A stretch of DNA of 64,000 nucleotides, from assembly GCA_963575745.1 (NCBI GenBank), contig CAUYUJ010020615.1, forward strand, positions 1,133,736 to 1,197,735. Direction: 5' to 3'. Under the pieces are notes generated by a model. The model was given only the letters and a program-made list of their open reading frames with translations. It did not search any database and was not told the DNA's origin. Positions 1 to 10,577 of this stretch are shown piece after piece. The position numbers and the translations under genes are program-made. This DNA comes from Prorocentrum cordatum. Its lineage: Eukaryota; Sar; Dinophyceae; Prorocentrales; Prorocentraceae. Within the stretch, counting starts at the first letter, position 1. Each line of letters begins with the position of its first letter.

Positions 1-540
1 GTGAATCGGAATACTGAGACACGCAACCACAGTACCAGTTTGAACACACACACACCCCTACACACTGATAAACGCTCATATGTTCCTTCCGATGTGTTGG
101 AGACGCGTCCAACTTCGCAGACATTCAGTTCCGCCTTAGTACTGTCGAGCCTCGGGTTCGTCACTTTTCTCAGGCACGTGCTGTTGGCAAGCCGGCAGGA
201 GATGAGGGGATTAATGAAAGGCCGAGCAGGGGAAGCAGGATGCCCAGATGAAAGTGGACATGACGGACTGAGCGCGATGCACACCCTCCCCACTCATGAG
301 ATGGGAAACTTACATGGGCCACCTGCTGGCAGGCCGGCTGCTCATCAGGTGCGCCTACGGTACTCACCGGTCGGAAGGACTGGGTAGGAACGTGAGGGCA
401 AAAAAGGTATAACAGATACGAAGCCTTCGCCGTGAAGTGACGGACATCTCCATCGTCGACGATGCGGGGAGCGAGCACGTGTCGCCTCCCCACAGGATAA
501 TCGGTTTCGTGTTTCGCAAGTGATTCGGGGATGGACAGAC

Positions 541-705
541 CCCCCTTTAGTAAAACGTGGTTTAGTGAAATCGACCTGAGGCCCAAACCTGGCGGGCGCA
601 AGCCTGGGAAATAACGGCCACGGCGCCCCCTCGAGAACCGAAAACGGACAATTCACTAATCGACGTGTCACTGTTGGGGGTTCTGTCCACCCCCGAGTGA
701 TTATT
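541..705. repeat. Dispersed repeat family 1, copy 1
   Basis: This stretch matches 21945-22095 in the same orientation. The best-conserved core is 628-700 against 22018-22088 (shared ATCGACGTGTCA and TCCACCCCCGA). No coding potential is visible. It is an old interspersed repeat of unknown class. Confidence 0.6.
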
Positions 706-1417
706 CTCTTTATCCCCTCACAGACAGATCTGTCTCATGGCTCTGATTCTGACAGTTCTGACGATGGGCTTCCTGGCCCGTGAGACGTCAGTACGTCGAA
801 TCCCACCGTGGGCAAATAGTCGTCGTCCTGAATCAGGATAGCACGATCCAATTGTTGTGGCTGCCTCGAAACCAATGCTGACGACCCCGGCGTCAGTACT
901 CCATCAAGCAACACCAACTCTGCGCGGCGTGTTAAAATAATGTTGCACCCGTGGCCCCCAACACTTGAAGCTGGCACAATGAACCTGCACAGCGTCATCC
1001 GTACAATATGACAGCTAAGACCTCCCCCTCGTCCTATTTCCTCGCCCCTCCTCCTCCTGCTCATCTTGCTCATCCCTCCTCGTTCTCCTCCTCCTCCTCC
1101 CCCTCCTCCACTAGGGATGGAGAGCGAGTCGTTTTCAAACGAACTGTGGTTATGCAACGATGTGTGATCGAATGTGAACTCTGATTGCCGTTGCGCAATT
1201 CAAAACTGAGCAGGCTCCCATCCATAATACCGTCATCTGTGAGCTGTAAGCGTAAGCGCTGCAGTATTATCATGTGTCCAGCTGCGCCTAATCCCCAAAA
1301 CCCCACGCGGGCGGCGCCCGCTGCAGTGAAAAAGCGGATGTGCCGCGTGTAAGTGGAACACGAGGGGCCTTTTGCATATTTGGGTAGCCTCGTCTGCCCC
1401 ATCGCGTTAACCATCCG

Positions 1418-1513
1418 TGTCGCATCCATGCCGAATCCATGTCGAACGCTTCGAATCGGTATCGAATCCGTGTCGAATCCACGTCGAATTAACGTCGAAT
1501 CCGCGTCGAACCC
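1418..1513. repeat. Minisatellite, ~12-bp TCGAATCC-type unit
   Basis: About eight imperfect copies of a unit built on GTCGAATCC occur in tandem, with a spacer of two to four bases varying between copies. Confidence 0.7.
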
Positions 1514-2480
1514 ACATTGGAGTACAAGAAAATATTGCAATTTACAGGACATGGAGGGTTCCCCGAAGTTGAAAGGCACCTGGGACGGGAGGGAATGCTG
1601 CAACACCAATGATGATGTGGGCTGCCTTCGGGGATCTACTGACCCGGGTCAATCAAGACCTGGGTCAGTCGGGCCTTGCAGGATCCTGTACCCAAGCCCA
1701 GGTCGGTGCAGCCCTGGCCCTGCAAGATCCTGCAGGATGCGGCGCTCTGGCTGACCCACGTTTGCATTGCCCCCAGTCCCTTGTGACCTTTGGTGCGCGG
1801 CTCATTGGGGGCCGCGGGGGGACCAAACACAAGCGCGTAAGACGCTACTATTGCACCGCGCTCGGCGATCGGGGGACCCCTGTGGGCCCGCACCAAGGGT
1901 CAGAGTGACCCCGCACCAAGGCGAAGGGTCACTCTGACGCGTGATCGACTTGAGCCCAGATGGCTGTTCTCTGGCCCGCGGCCGTTCCTCTTTGTCCACC
2001 CTGCCTCCCCTTCTGTTGCGGCCCCCCCCCCCCCCCTCCACCGTCCCTCCCTCCTGCTCCGCCCCCTCCTGCCCGATCCCTGCGCCCTCCTTCTCCGCCC
2101 ACCCCTCCCTCGCTCCTCTGGCCACAGCGGCCTCTGGCCCAGACAAGTAGTATACAATTATGACGAGGGGCGGGGGCGCCCCCCCCCCCCCCGCGGCGGG
2201 CGAGACGCTCCCGCGGAGCGGCGCGGCCGCGGCTCACGCCCTCTGCAGCCCGTCCTGGGCGGGCAAGTTCGCGGTGGCGCCCATCGGCGCACGAGGGAGG
2301 GGAAGGGGAAACGGAGGGAGGATGGAGGGAAGAGAGGGAGAACGAAGGGAGGGGGCCCCTGAGATCCAGAGGTCTCAATGTTTTCGAGCCCGGCGTTTTG
2401 GCCTTTTTTCGTGCCCCGGGGTCCTCACAGATCGATCCGGCTCGAAACATGGCCCATGGATAGATAGGGTCTAGGGCTCC

Positions 2481-2662
2481 TGCCGTGATATTTTACGATG
2501 TTGCATGTTTTCGCTACGTCGGATCTCAGGGGAGGAGGACGGAGGGAGGAGGAGGGGGAGGGGGGATGGAGGGGGCGGGGGGGGAGGACGTAGGGAGAAG
2601 GATGGAATCGGGTCTTGCATCGACTGTTCGCATGTCGGGGAATGATGGGACGGGCAAATACG
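2481..2662. other. Purine-rich stretch, no gene
   Basis: A G/A-rich plus strand borders the CA/CGCA tract that follows. No gene is supported. Confidence 0.5.
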
Positions 2663-2767
2663 CGCACGTACACATATATACATACGCACACACGCACACG
2701 CACATACGCACACACAACACAACACACACACACATACACACGCACGCGCACGCCAGACACAGACACA

Positions 2768-2829
<62 letters not shown>

Positions 2830-2837
2830 CACACGCA

Positions 2838-2887
<50 letters not shown>

Positions 2888-2904
2888 GGCACGCACGCAC
2901 GCAC

Positions 2905-2972
<68 letters not shown>

Positions 2973-3009
2973 GCACACGCACACGCACGCACGCACACGC
3001 ACACGCACA

Positions 3010-3069
<60 letters not shown>

Positions 3070-3073
3070 CACA

Positions 3074-3109
<36 letters not shown>

Positions 3110-3128
3110 GGCAGCACACACACACACA

Positions 3129-3160
<32 letters not shown>

Positions 3161-3249
3161 CACGCACACGCACACGCACACGCCGCACACGCACACGCAC
3201 ACGCACACACACACACACACTCACACTCACACACACACACACACACACG
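2663..3249. repeat. Long CA/CGCA alternating purine-pyrimidine tract
   Basis: Nearly 590 bp of (CA)n and (CGCA)n/(CACG)n, interrupted by rare GCAGGCA steps. All six frames are open only because the repeat lacks stop codons; the TH/AR and CV repeat translations are artefacts. Alternating purine-pyrimidine DNA of this kind can adopt left-handed Z-DNA. Confidence 0.95.
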
Positions 3250-3894
3250 TGACGCTCATGAAAGCCCGAGGAACGGGAGGGGGCAAAGGATGGGGGGAGG
3301 GAGAGGGTGGACGGAGATCAGATAAGAGAGGGCACGACTGTGGGCCAGCAACTCCCGTCCTGTCGCACGGAAGCGGGGGCCGACGGCGGCAGAAGCCGGA
3401 AGACAAAGCGGCCTGAACACCATCGAGCGGATCTGCGACATATGGAGCGAAGGTTTAATCCGCCTTGCCGTCGTAGGTCCTAGTCCTAGTCCTAGTCGAC
3501 AGCATCGTCGTCGTCCTGCTACGCATCCCTGATCAGGGCAACTTGCCTGGTGCCCGTTTCTAGATGGGCCGGTCAGGATACGCTACGCGTCAAGAATCAG
3601 GATGTCAGATATGGGGGGGGCGGGCTGAGGGGCGGAAGCGTTGGACTGGACTCTTTGACACATCGCGGAAAAATCGGCGGTGGGTTCCCGATAGCGAATC
3701 CGCACGTTCCTGGGCGGGGCGCTCTGTGGAGGCCCCTGCTGCAGTATCGGCGATGGATGGGCGACTGAGGGTCGATGCATCCTACCCCTGAGCCTAATGC
3801 CCCCCCCTGTGAGTTTCAGAATTTCAGGGCCTCGGAAACGGAGATATAGACTGGATGTGCAACCCTCAATGAATGCCCTGCTCGTTCCGTCCGT
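3250..3894. other. Intergenic with a dispersed repeat at 3655-3790
   Basis: No gene is supported. The part at 3655-3790 matches 19295-19415 in the same orientation, sharing the CGATAGCGAA..CCGCACGTT block and the TCGATGCATC block, so it is a second interspersed repeat family. A short (TAGTCC)n run lies near 3480. Confidence 0.5.
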
Positions 3895-4170
3895 AGCATT
3901 TCTGTCGCGAGCTAGTTTGCAGCCTGCGTGGTGATAGATGTCTCTCACCTCGGTCTGGAGCTCAGGGGGACCAGACGCGATATCCTGGATTGATTGCTAA
4001 AGAGTTTGCTGGTTTCCTTCTCGATATTCTGCCATTATTGTGCTGTTGTATCGTGGCTCTGGCGAGCCCAACCCCTCCGCCGACGTCTTCGGGACGATAA
4101 CGAGCTGACATATTGTGTGGGCATCTCGAAGCGAAAGACTGAGATCCGTGGAATGCACGCTCCACTGACA
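3895..4170 (+). repeat. 5' LTR-like direct repeat
   Basis: It matches 9344-9620 with scattered substitutions, by eye around nine bases in ten. Inside the match a TG (3903) and a terminal CA (4169-4170) give possible TG...CA LTR ends. The gag ORF begins about 70 bp downstream. Confidence 0.7.
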
Positions 4171-4171
4171 T

Positions 4172-4186
4172 TGGTAGCGAGACGAA
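4172..4186 (+). other. Putative primer-binding site (initiator tRNA-Met-like)
   Basis: One base after the LTR-like repeat the sequence reads TGGTAGCGAGACG. A typical eukaryotic initiator tRNA-Met 3' end would pair with TGGTAGCAGAGG, so the match is TGGTAGC then GAG after a one-base gap. Position and sequence fit a primer site for minus-strand priming; the tRNA assignment is inferred. Confidence 0.5.
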
Positions 4187-4238
4187 GTAACAGCCCACTT
4201 CGAGATAGTTCACTCGATCTCCAAGGTCTAAGTGGCGT

Positions 4239-5027
4239 GTGAGCAGCACGCAGGAGACATCAAGATACCTACGTGGAAAGGAGAGGCGTCAAAAGGCCTT
4301 GATCAAAAAGGACGGCGCCGAGAGAGTTGTGAGCGCGCTGAAAAGCATTCGCGGCACCGTCACCTTGCAGGAGGCAATATCAAAGCGGAGAGAATTCATG
4401 AAACGGGTCTACCGAAATCCAGGCGAGGGCCCGAAGCGGTGGGTGTCCCATTTTGACATTCACCTGAGCAAGATCAGGAAGGCCCTCCATGCGGTGTGCG
4501 ACGACATTCCATCGACAGGCTTCATGTACGAATGTATATCGGGCCTGATTTTGCTAGACGGTACGGGTCTGGACCCGTCGGAGCAGGCCGCGGTGCTTGC
4601 GACATCAGGAGCCGGAGGCAACTCCTACCTGTACGAGGATGTGAAGAAGGCGCGGCAGAGCAGTGGTTAGAAGAACAACTAGCCGCTCGAGACCGACAGA
4701 AGGGCTACAAGGCCAGAACAGAGGTGCCAGGAGCAAGCCGATGAGCTGGCCGCCTATGCCTATGCGGAGGAGGTCTACGATGAGGCGTTCCGCGACGGCT
4801 TCGGAGAGGCGACCGACCTGACGGAGACGGCGATGGCCGCCGCTGAGGAGCTGATGACGATCACGGTCGGGGACTCCAACGAGACGGCGGACCAGGATCA
4901 TGGTGGAGATGGACTTGCCGCGGCGGTGATGCCGAATGACAGGAGCGACTCAGACGAGTGCACCGAGACGGCTTATGCAACTTCAAAGACGTTCGTGAAG
5001 GCCAGTGGTGGGCCTTGGGGCCTATGA
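4239..5027 (+). pseudogene. gag-like capsid region, frameshifted
   Basis: The first frame (4239-4670) gives a 143-residue, mostly helical product with WVSHFDIHLSKIRKAL and SGLILLDGTGLDPSEQ, in the style of Copia-type gag proteins. It ends at a TAG (4668), with another at 4680. Coding-like sequence moves to a second frame for about 70 bp (EQWLEEQLAARDRQKGYKAR) and then returns to the first (QADELAAYAYAEEVYDEAF onward) until a TGA at 5025. Two compensating indels therefore interrupt it. The product would package element RNA; the family call rests on context plus the knuckle and protease that follow. Confidence 0.6.
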
Positions 5028-5110
5028 CGCGCTGCCGGGACAACCCGGAGCAGGACGGGGGCGCGCCGTGAGCGGGGGAGGACCTCCACAAAAAGGAAAA
5101 GGTAAGAATC

Positions 5111-5293
5111 GTGGCAGCTCTTAAGGGCAAGAACAAAGGAAGAGGTTCGTCAGCGAGTACTCCAAAAAGAGCTGCCGCCAGCAGCTCGGGTACGAAGATA
5201 GTGGACAGGAACATGTGCCTGTTATGTGGAGAACACGGACATCGGGCAGAGGAGTGTCCCACTCGGGGCAGTGCAGGAGCTCAAGGAGATTGA
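5111..5293 (+). pseudogene. gag zinc knuckle (CCHC) fragment
   Basis: A 60-residue frame with a Lys/Gly/Ser-rich start carries one clear CCHC knuckle, CLLCGEHGHRAEEC (C-x2-C-x4-H-x4-C). This is the nucleocapsid RNA-binding signature of retroelement gag proteins. It lies downstream of the gag frame and just upstream of the protease in the same frame, split from it by a TGA at 5291, so it is part of one decayed gag-pro region. Confidence 0.75.
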
Positions 5294-5314
5294 CGGCGAG
5301 CCTTCAGCAGATTC

Positions 5315-5842
5315 GTGGGAGCGCCGAGCAGCGACAAGCCTGAGCAATTTGTGGGTACTGCGAACGAGGACTTCGAGACCTTCGAGAACGCCGAGGACGT
5401 CAGTGAGTTTGCAAGCTTCAGCCTCGAGGAGTGCCGAGACTATGCGTTGCTGGATGGAGGTGCATCACGTTCAGTCGGAGGCATCGAGCAGCTGGAGTAC
5501 GTCCACGAGCAGCTGGAGAAGCCTATGGAGGTTAACCCAGACCAGAATCTCGGGTTCACGTTCGCTGGTGGAGATAGGGCAGACGCACCCTCAAGAGCCT
5601 CGTTCGAGGTCAACGGTCTCGACGACAAGAAAGTGGACATATTCGTGCTGGACCGTCTGTCAACCGTTCTCCTGGGCATAGATATGCTGAAGAAATACGA
5701 GCTAATCATCGACTACGGTCGCAACACGGTCTACTCCCACAAGCTCGGCAAGGAGATCTCCACGAAGGTGCTCGCGTCAGGCCACCTTGCTATCAGCCTG
5801 ACAGCTCTGGGCAACACTGGTCCGGGCTCGAGCCGCGAATAG
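5315..5842 (+). pseudogene. Retroelement aspartic protease
   Basis: This 175-residue frame contains DYALLDGGASRSVGG (about residues 42-56), the D-[ST/G]-G-A-S active-site loop of retropepsins, and later TVLLGIDML followed by KKYELIIDYGRN, matching the hydrophobic-G-x-D flap-distal segment of Copia-type proteases. Retropepsins act as dimers to cut the gag-pol polyprotein. The frame is the same as the knuckle's. The domain itself looks intact, but no complete polyprotein survives around it. Confidence 0.75.
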
Positions 5843-5872
5843 GGACAGCACCCTGGTCGTGGCCATGAGACT

Positions 5873-7024
5873 GTGGAAAAGCCGTCAACCATCGTCGTCA
5901 CCACCAGGGGCCCAAAAGACGCTGAAGACCTCCCCAAAGAACTCCTACAGCTACTAGACATGAGCCTACAACTGAAAGACATATTCCGTAAACTCTGCGA
6001 AGACATGCTGAATCCAATCCTGGGGTACTTGGCCAAAACCGTAAACTGGATCGAAGGCATGAAAGTGGCAAGAGATGTCTGGGTCTCGTTTCCGGGATTC
6101 CTAGGTCGAATGCATCGTCGAGATCGATTACAGCGATGCACTCCTCGAGAGTTTGAACACCGAGTATCGATAGGACTTCTTGGGGGTCGACTTACTTACG
6201 CTATTCGAGAAATCTGTGAACGAGTCGTTTCAACAGATCATCATCGGTTTCTAGATCGGGCACATGCTCGACAAATAGAACCAGATCGTTGGGTTGGCAT
6301 CTCGGTGTTTCCGAAGAACGTTTCGGCTCAGGCTAAGCGTCCATATCCAGAGTCTCGCGACACCAGCCTCTTCATCGCGGCTGTCGATGACCATAGCCTG
6401 CGGCCACTGCGATCAGACTCGCCAAGGGACGAACGCTTTCATGGAACAGATCAAGTCCAAAGATTGTGGAGGGACTCTCTTCAAATGCGTGTTCAACCGG
6501 GTGCAGAACAACCAAATCGTGCTCTGTACCAAGTCTCGCGAGAGCTTCCAGAGAGGCTGGAGATAGTGGGCTACGCTGAAGAGTTCCCGCGTCCATCGTG
6601 CAACCAGAAATGGAACTCATCATCCAGCGGAACGGAGACGGAAACCGAGAAGCCTACGACAGGAACCGCTACGCCTTTCTCGGTTTGGCCTCTGCCAAGC
6701 CGACTGGCCTCAGAGGTGATTCGGAAGCTGTCGGACTCCGAGGTGCACCCGACCATCGAGAACGAGCGCCAGACGATCAGGCACGAGGGGCACACCAGGC
6801 TGGCCAAGGCGATCATCCAGAAGGGCCTCATCGACATGCCGACGACGAGGAACGAGAAGATCGAGATGAAGGAGGAGTTGTCGGAGAAGCCGAGGTCAGC
6901 CAAGAGGTTCGGAGTGCCAGAGCCCGCCAGTAACAGCAAGGGACTGCGCAACGTTCCAGCACCCGAGGATTTACTCACGCCTTCTGGAATTCCGAGGGAG
7001 CTGGGGAGCTCGCACGTGGTATGA
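5873..7024 (+). pseudogene. Linker region of the LTR element, unknown
   Basis: An open frame of 383 codons between the protease and the methyltransferase-like domain. I recognise no domain. Charged, helix-like stretches at both ends (EDLPKELLQLLDMSLQLKD near the start; RLAKAIIQKGLIDMPTTRN and KIEMKEELSEKPRSAKR near the end) look like real coding sequence. The middle third, about codons 80-230, is Arg/His-rich and may be a shifted frame. It is treated as part of the decayed polyprotein. Confidence 0.4.
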
Positions 7025-7034
7025 AGCAACAGAT

Positions 7035-8070
7035 GTGGAGCGCACTACTGGCAGCGGTGACCGCCTTGGGCAACATGCCCGATGCTGCTTGGGAGGCTGC
7101 GGCGAACTACGAAGGCCGGACTCAGACGAGGTGGCGTGTGTGGCCGATTCACGATTGTCGGAAGCGGCGTTGGACATGGGCGACCAGGCCGAGCGGTTCA
7201 GCAACTGGAGCGGCTGCGACTTCACTACCCGAACAGGCGCTGAGAAGTTGATCAACTATCTGCGTGACAAGCGGCCACAGAAGGTTTGCGGAGCAGAATG
7301 TCCGCGGCAGAACCTGAACCCTGTCACCGAGGAGTCCCGGAAGAAGCTGATCAAGACCAGGAAGATCCAGAGAAACGTGGCCTGGGCCATCAACAAGCTC
7401 AAGGAGGAAGGCTTCTGCGACATCTACCTAGAGCAGTCGGACCGCTGTCGCTCGTGGAACGGCAAGTTCAAGGACATCGAGAAGAAGTTCCGCGGCAGCC
7501 GTATGCACGGATGCATGCATGACATGCGGGATGATTAAGAAGAGAGTCCTGCTGAAGAAGAAATGGTACACCGCCACAACCGACGAGCAGCTCGACAAGC
7601 AGATCGGGAAAGTAAGTCAAGATCTTCATGTTCATCTACCTCTTGAGAGAAATACTCGCGTGGCCCGCTTAGCCAATTACCTCGTGAACATGCACAAGCA
7701 GATCGCCAAACTCTCCATGGCGAAGCCCACGTCCGACGAGGCCTTGAGCTACCTAGTGAAGGCCCACAACGAGAAGGGCAACGGGATCTTCGCAGCGAAG
7801 CATCGATACACGACGAAGTACGAGGACGTTTCAAATACACCACCACCGCCCGAAAAAAAAAAGAATCGCAAAAACGCTCTGAACAAATCCAACGTCACAA
7901 ACTCCGATGCCCGATTGGCACATGGCAGAACAACAATGACAGACGACGACAAGCACGCTGTCGGCGAGCGCGGTGCAGGCTGCATTCTTCAACCGACAAA
8001 CGTAGGTTCAAGCACTCGGCCACGAGACGAACCATCGCCGCGCGAGCGCGCGCCTTCACCTGCGCGCTGA
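7035..8070 (+). pseudogene. Methyltransferase-like domain of the LTR element (frameshifted)
   Basis: Two frames (7035-7538 and 7519-8070) join near 7520 into one domain. The first has WSGCDFTTRTGAEKL, a KRPQKVCG strand, the QNLNPVTEESRKKL helix, DIYLEQSDRCRSW (in the place of the E-N/Q-P segment of cytosine-5 methyltransferase-like folds) and MHGCMHDMRD; the second carries on with GMIKKRVLLKKKWYTATT. I recall this block order from DNA-methyltransferase-like modules in dinoflagellate Copia-like polyproteins. The catalytic PC dipeptide is not intact (AECPRQ). The call comes from motif order and recall, not a search. Confidence 0.45.
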
Positions 8071-8429
8071 CTCGACGTGGGAGCGGCCCGCACCGCGCGC
8101 CACGTGCGTCACCCCAGCCATTACGAGACACACAAGGCCCAGTTCCGGGACGGGCAGCTATGCCCTCTTCCGCGCCCGCCGCTTGCAGAGCAATTTCAAT
8201 CCACGGGGGGGGCCGCCCATTGGCAACACAATTCGCCCCACCGCGGGCCTCGCGGGGCCGACCCCCCCGGCCGCGGGAGCCCCCCGAGCCTCCTGGGCAT
8301 TCCACTGAGTCTGGGGGGGGAGCCCTATCCGAAAAAAACAAATCTTGGTGGTGGTGTGTAGAAGTTCGGCTCCTTGGTTGCCGAAATTTTATAATTACAC
8401 CACCACCGCGTGGGCACTGGGAGACGCCT

Positions 8430-8720
8430 GCTCTGGACTTGCGGTGCTAGCGCTGGCCACGTTCTCGCGGGGTGCGCTCGGAGTTCGCATGCTGATCTCG
8501 CGGGGTTCGCGTGAGGCTCTCGTGGAGCTAGAAGCGGGCTCCCGCGGCCCTCGCGTTGAGCTCTCGCGGGGCCCGCGCGGGGCTCTCGCTGGGCTTTCGC
8601 GGGGCTCCCGTGTGGCTTGCGCGGGGCTCCCGTGGCGCTCGCGCGGGGCTATTGCGAGGCTCTCGCGGGGCTCCTGTGGAGCGCTCGCTTTCGCTTTTTC
8701 CCTGGGCCCGCGGTAGGGCT
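8430..8720. repeat. GC-rich degenerate tandem repeat (CTCGCGGGGCT type)
   Basis: About 290 bp of imperfect copies of a 12-24 bp unit based on CTCGCGCGGGGCTCTCGCGGGG. The repeat inserts or expands between the methyltransferase-like and integrase portions of the LTR element. Confidence 0.8.
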
Positions 8721-8875
8721 CAGAAAGGAGGCGCACCCCCCGACTCGCGTCGGGCTGGCCCCCAAGTTCATCTGACAAAGCCCAGACAAGTGCTCCTGTT
8801 GGGCCCCAGGGGGGTCATACGCTTCTACACTCGCCGAACCCCGGAGAACCCAGCTGCAGAAGACAAATCCGATAT

Positions 8876-9364
8876 GTGTTATCGATCTTGGTGGTGACGG
8901 TCATAGAACGCTCTCGGACTAAGCGACCCGCCGAAGCAGGAGATGAAGATCTAAGGGCGTGGAACCGACCAACTCTAGAGCCGACCGAGGAGCGACCCGG
9001 ACCAGAAGGCGATGGCCAGGCAGTCGATGGAGCAGCAGAACCAGTCGCCGAAGCCGGAGACGAACCGAAAGGCGGATCACAAGAAGCGAGAGTTCAAGAG
9101 CGACTTGCGGGCAACCTGCGGCTACCATTACCGAAGCGCGTTCAGGAATGCACCAAGCGGGAGCTGAGAGACTTGGAGGGGATCATCGCGCACCTCCACC
9201 GCAACTTCAGTCACTGCAGCATGAGGACAGTGGAAGCCGCACTCAAGAGCAAGAAGGCAAACCATAATATCATAGACCTGTGCGATCACTACGAATGTCC
9301 TTCCTGCAAAACTGCTCAACGGTTTCAACTGCGACCGATTGCCAGCATTTCTGGCGCGAGCTAG
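8876..9364 (+). pseudogene. Integrase N-terminal HHCC zinc domain, truncated
   Basis: After an acidic, Pro/Glu-rich lead, residues 106-144 hold HLHRNFSH, then a ~27-residue spacer, then CPSC: an H-x4-H...C-x2-C zinc site as in retroelement integrases, preceded by the usual helix (RELRDLEGIIA). The frame stops about 18 codons later, at the start of the downstream LTR-like repeat. The DDE catalytic core is therefore missing. There is no ATG at the 5' end of the open frame, which fits an internal polyprotein segment. Confidence 0.7.
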
Positions 9365-9620
9365 TTTGCAGCCTGCGTGGTTTTAGATGTCTCTCACCTC
9401 GGTCCGGAGCTCAGGGAGACCAGACGCGATATCATGGATTGATTGCTAAAGAGTTTGCTGGTTTCCTTCTCGACGTCCTGCCATTATTGAGCGGTTATAT
9501 CGTGGCTCTGGCGAGCCTGACCCCTCCGCCGACGTCTTCGGGGACGATAACGAGCTGACAATTTGTGAGGACATCTCGGAGCGAAAGGCTGAGATCCGTG
9601 GAACACACTCTCCACTGACA
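9344..9620 (+). repeat. 3' LTR-like direct repeat
   Basis: Direct repeat of 3895-4170, ending in the same CACTGACA. No purine tract precedes it, consistent with the upstream deletion. A run of C follows. Confidence 0.7.
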
Positions 9621-10577
9621 CCCCCCCCCAAGATTGCCCCCTGAACCTAGTTTGCCCCTTCTCGCGCGTGGCCCCTGTTTCCCCCCCCTCTGAAGATCAT
9701 CTTATCGCCCGCGCCAGAGAGGCGTGGCGCCCAGCCGGGATCGAGCGCCCCGCGGCCGCCTCACCGAGCCGGCTCCAAACGGGGCGGCGAGCCAACCCGC
9801 GCCCTGCCCTGGGAAGCGGCCGGGGGGTCTGCGCTGGATGGGCCACGAGAGCGGAAGAAGAAAGAACGTCAGAAACACAAACTTTTGGCGCTCCGCGCGG
9901 GTTTCTTGGATCTGCGCTGGAATTCCCCCCCCCTTGCGCGCGGAGCGCGCCAGGGGCGGCGCTGGAGGCGCCGCCAGGGGGGGCCCAGCGCCGATCCACG
10001 AAATCCGAGCGGAGCGTCGAGAGTTTGTGCTGATGCCGCTCCCTTCCCTTCGAGAGGCGAAGGTCGGTCCAGAGAGGGCGCCGAGGGCAAATCCATTCGA
10101 CATCGATCACCTGCTTGTCCCTCCTCCTCCACGGGCTCCCTCCCTTGCGGCGGGGAGGGCCCGGGCCGCCCGCCGATCCCCCTCCCCCTGGGGGGGAGTC
10201 CAGCAGCGCCGCCCTCTCCGCCAGGGCCTGCCGCAGCTGCTCCTTCCAGGAGGGGCCAGGGGGGGAGGGAGGGGGGAGGAGGATTTGCTCCTACCAGTCA
10301 GACTCACAAGCGAGAGCTGCCAAGGGTGGGACTGCGCTAGGGAGGCTGGGTGATTCCACAAGCGCAGCCTGCAGACCGACTCGTCTATGCTGCGTATGGA
10401 TGATGGCTGCTAGTCGCGAGGCGGCACGAAAGCTGTAGAACATTGGAACGATAAGCGGCAGGAGGATGGAGGAGGGGGGGGAGGATGTGGCTCAAGGAGG
10501 AGGAGTCAAGGTCCAAGAGCGGACATTTTGCGTTTAGGACCCCCCTCGGCCCCTCGTCGGCTGGCCGCTGCCATAAG
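9621..10577. other. GC-rich intergenic region with foldback DNA
   Basis: No gene is supported. The stretch contains homopolymeric C and G runs and the foldback element at 9875-10031. Open frames on both strands are compositional. Confidence 0.5.
9875..10031. repeat. Foldback (MITE-like) element, copy A
   Basis: The left arm (about 9875-9930, reading CTCCGCGCGGGTTTCTTGGA) is the imperfect reverse complement of 9978-10031 (about four bases in five). The centre contains a further GGCGGCGCTGGAGGCGCCGCC-like palindrome. Related single-arm copies lie at 20142-20255 and 23803-23920, so it is a dispersed hairpin-forming repeat. Confidence 0.65.

Larger units (their letters stand above)
1..2480. other. 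Intergenic, no supported gene
   Basis: No open frame here shows a recognisable domain or coherent coding composition. The stretch holds a dispersed-repeat copy (about 541-705), a short minisatellite (about 1418-1513) and GC/CT-rich low-complexity sequence around 2020-2200. Overlapping frames on both strands are explained by GC richness. Confidence 0.5.
3895..9620 (+). mobile_element. Degenerate LTR retrotransposon
   Basis: Two ~276-bp direct repeats in the same orientation (3895-4170 and 9344-9620) enclose, in order, a gag-like region, a CCHC zinc knuckle, an aspartic protease, a linker, a methyltransferase-like domain and an integrase-type HHCC zinc domain. A tRNA-Met-like primer site follows the first repeat. 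No integrase core, reverse transcriptase or RNase H was found: the HHCC domain runs straight into the second repeat, so the 3' half of pol has probably been deleted. Protease followed by integrase fits a Copia-type order. Frameshifts and stops show it is inactive. Confidence 0.75.

Noticed and set aside
2425-3325. Several 230-270-codon ORFs of Cys/Val or Thr/His/Ala/Arg repeats
   Set aside because: All frames on both strands are open because the CA/CGCA repeat contains no stop codons.
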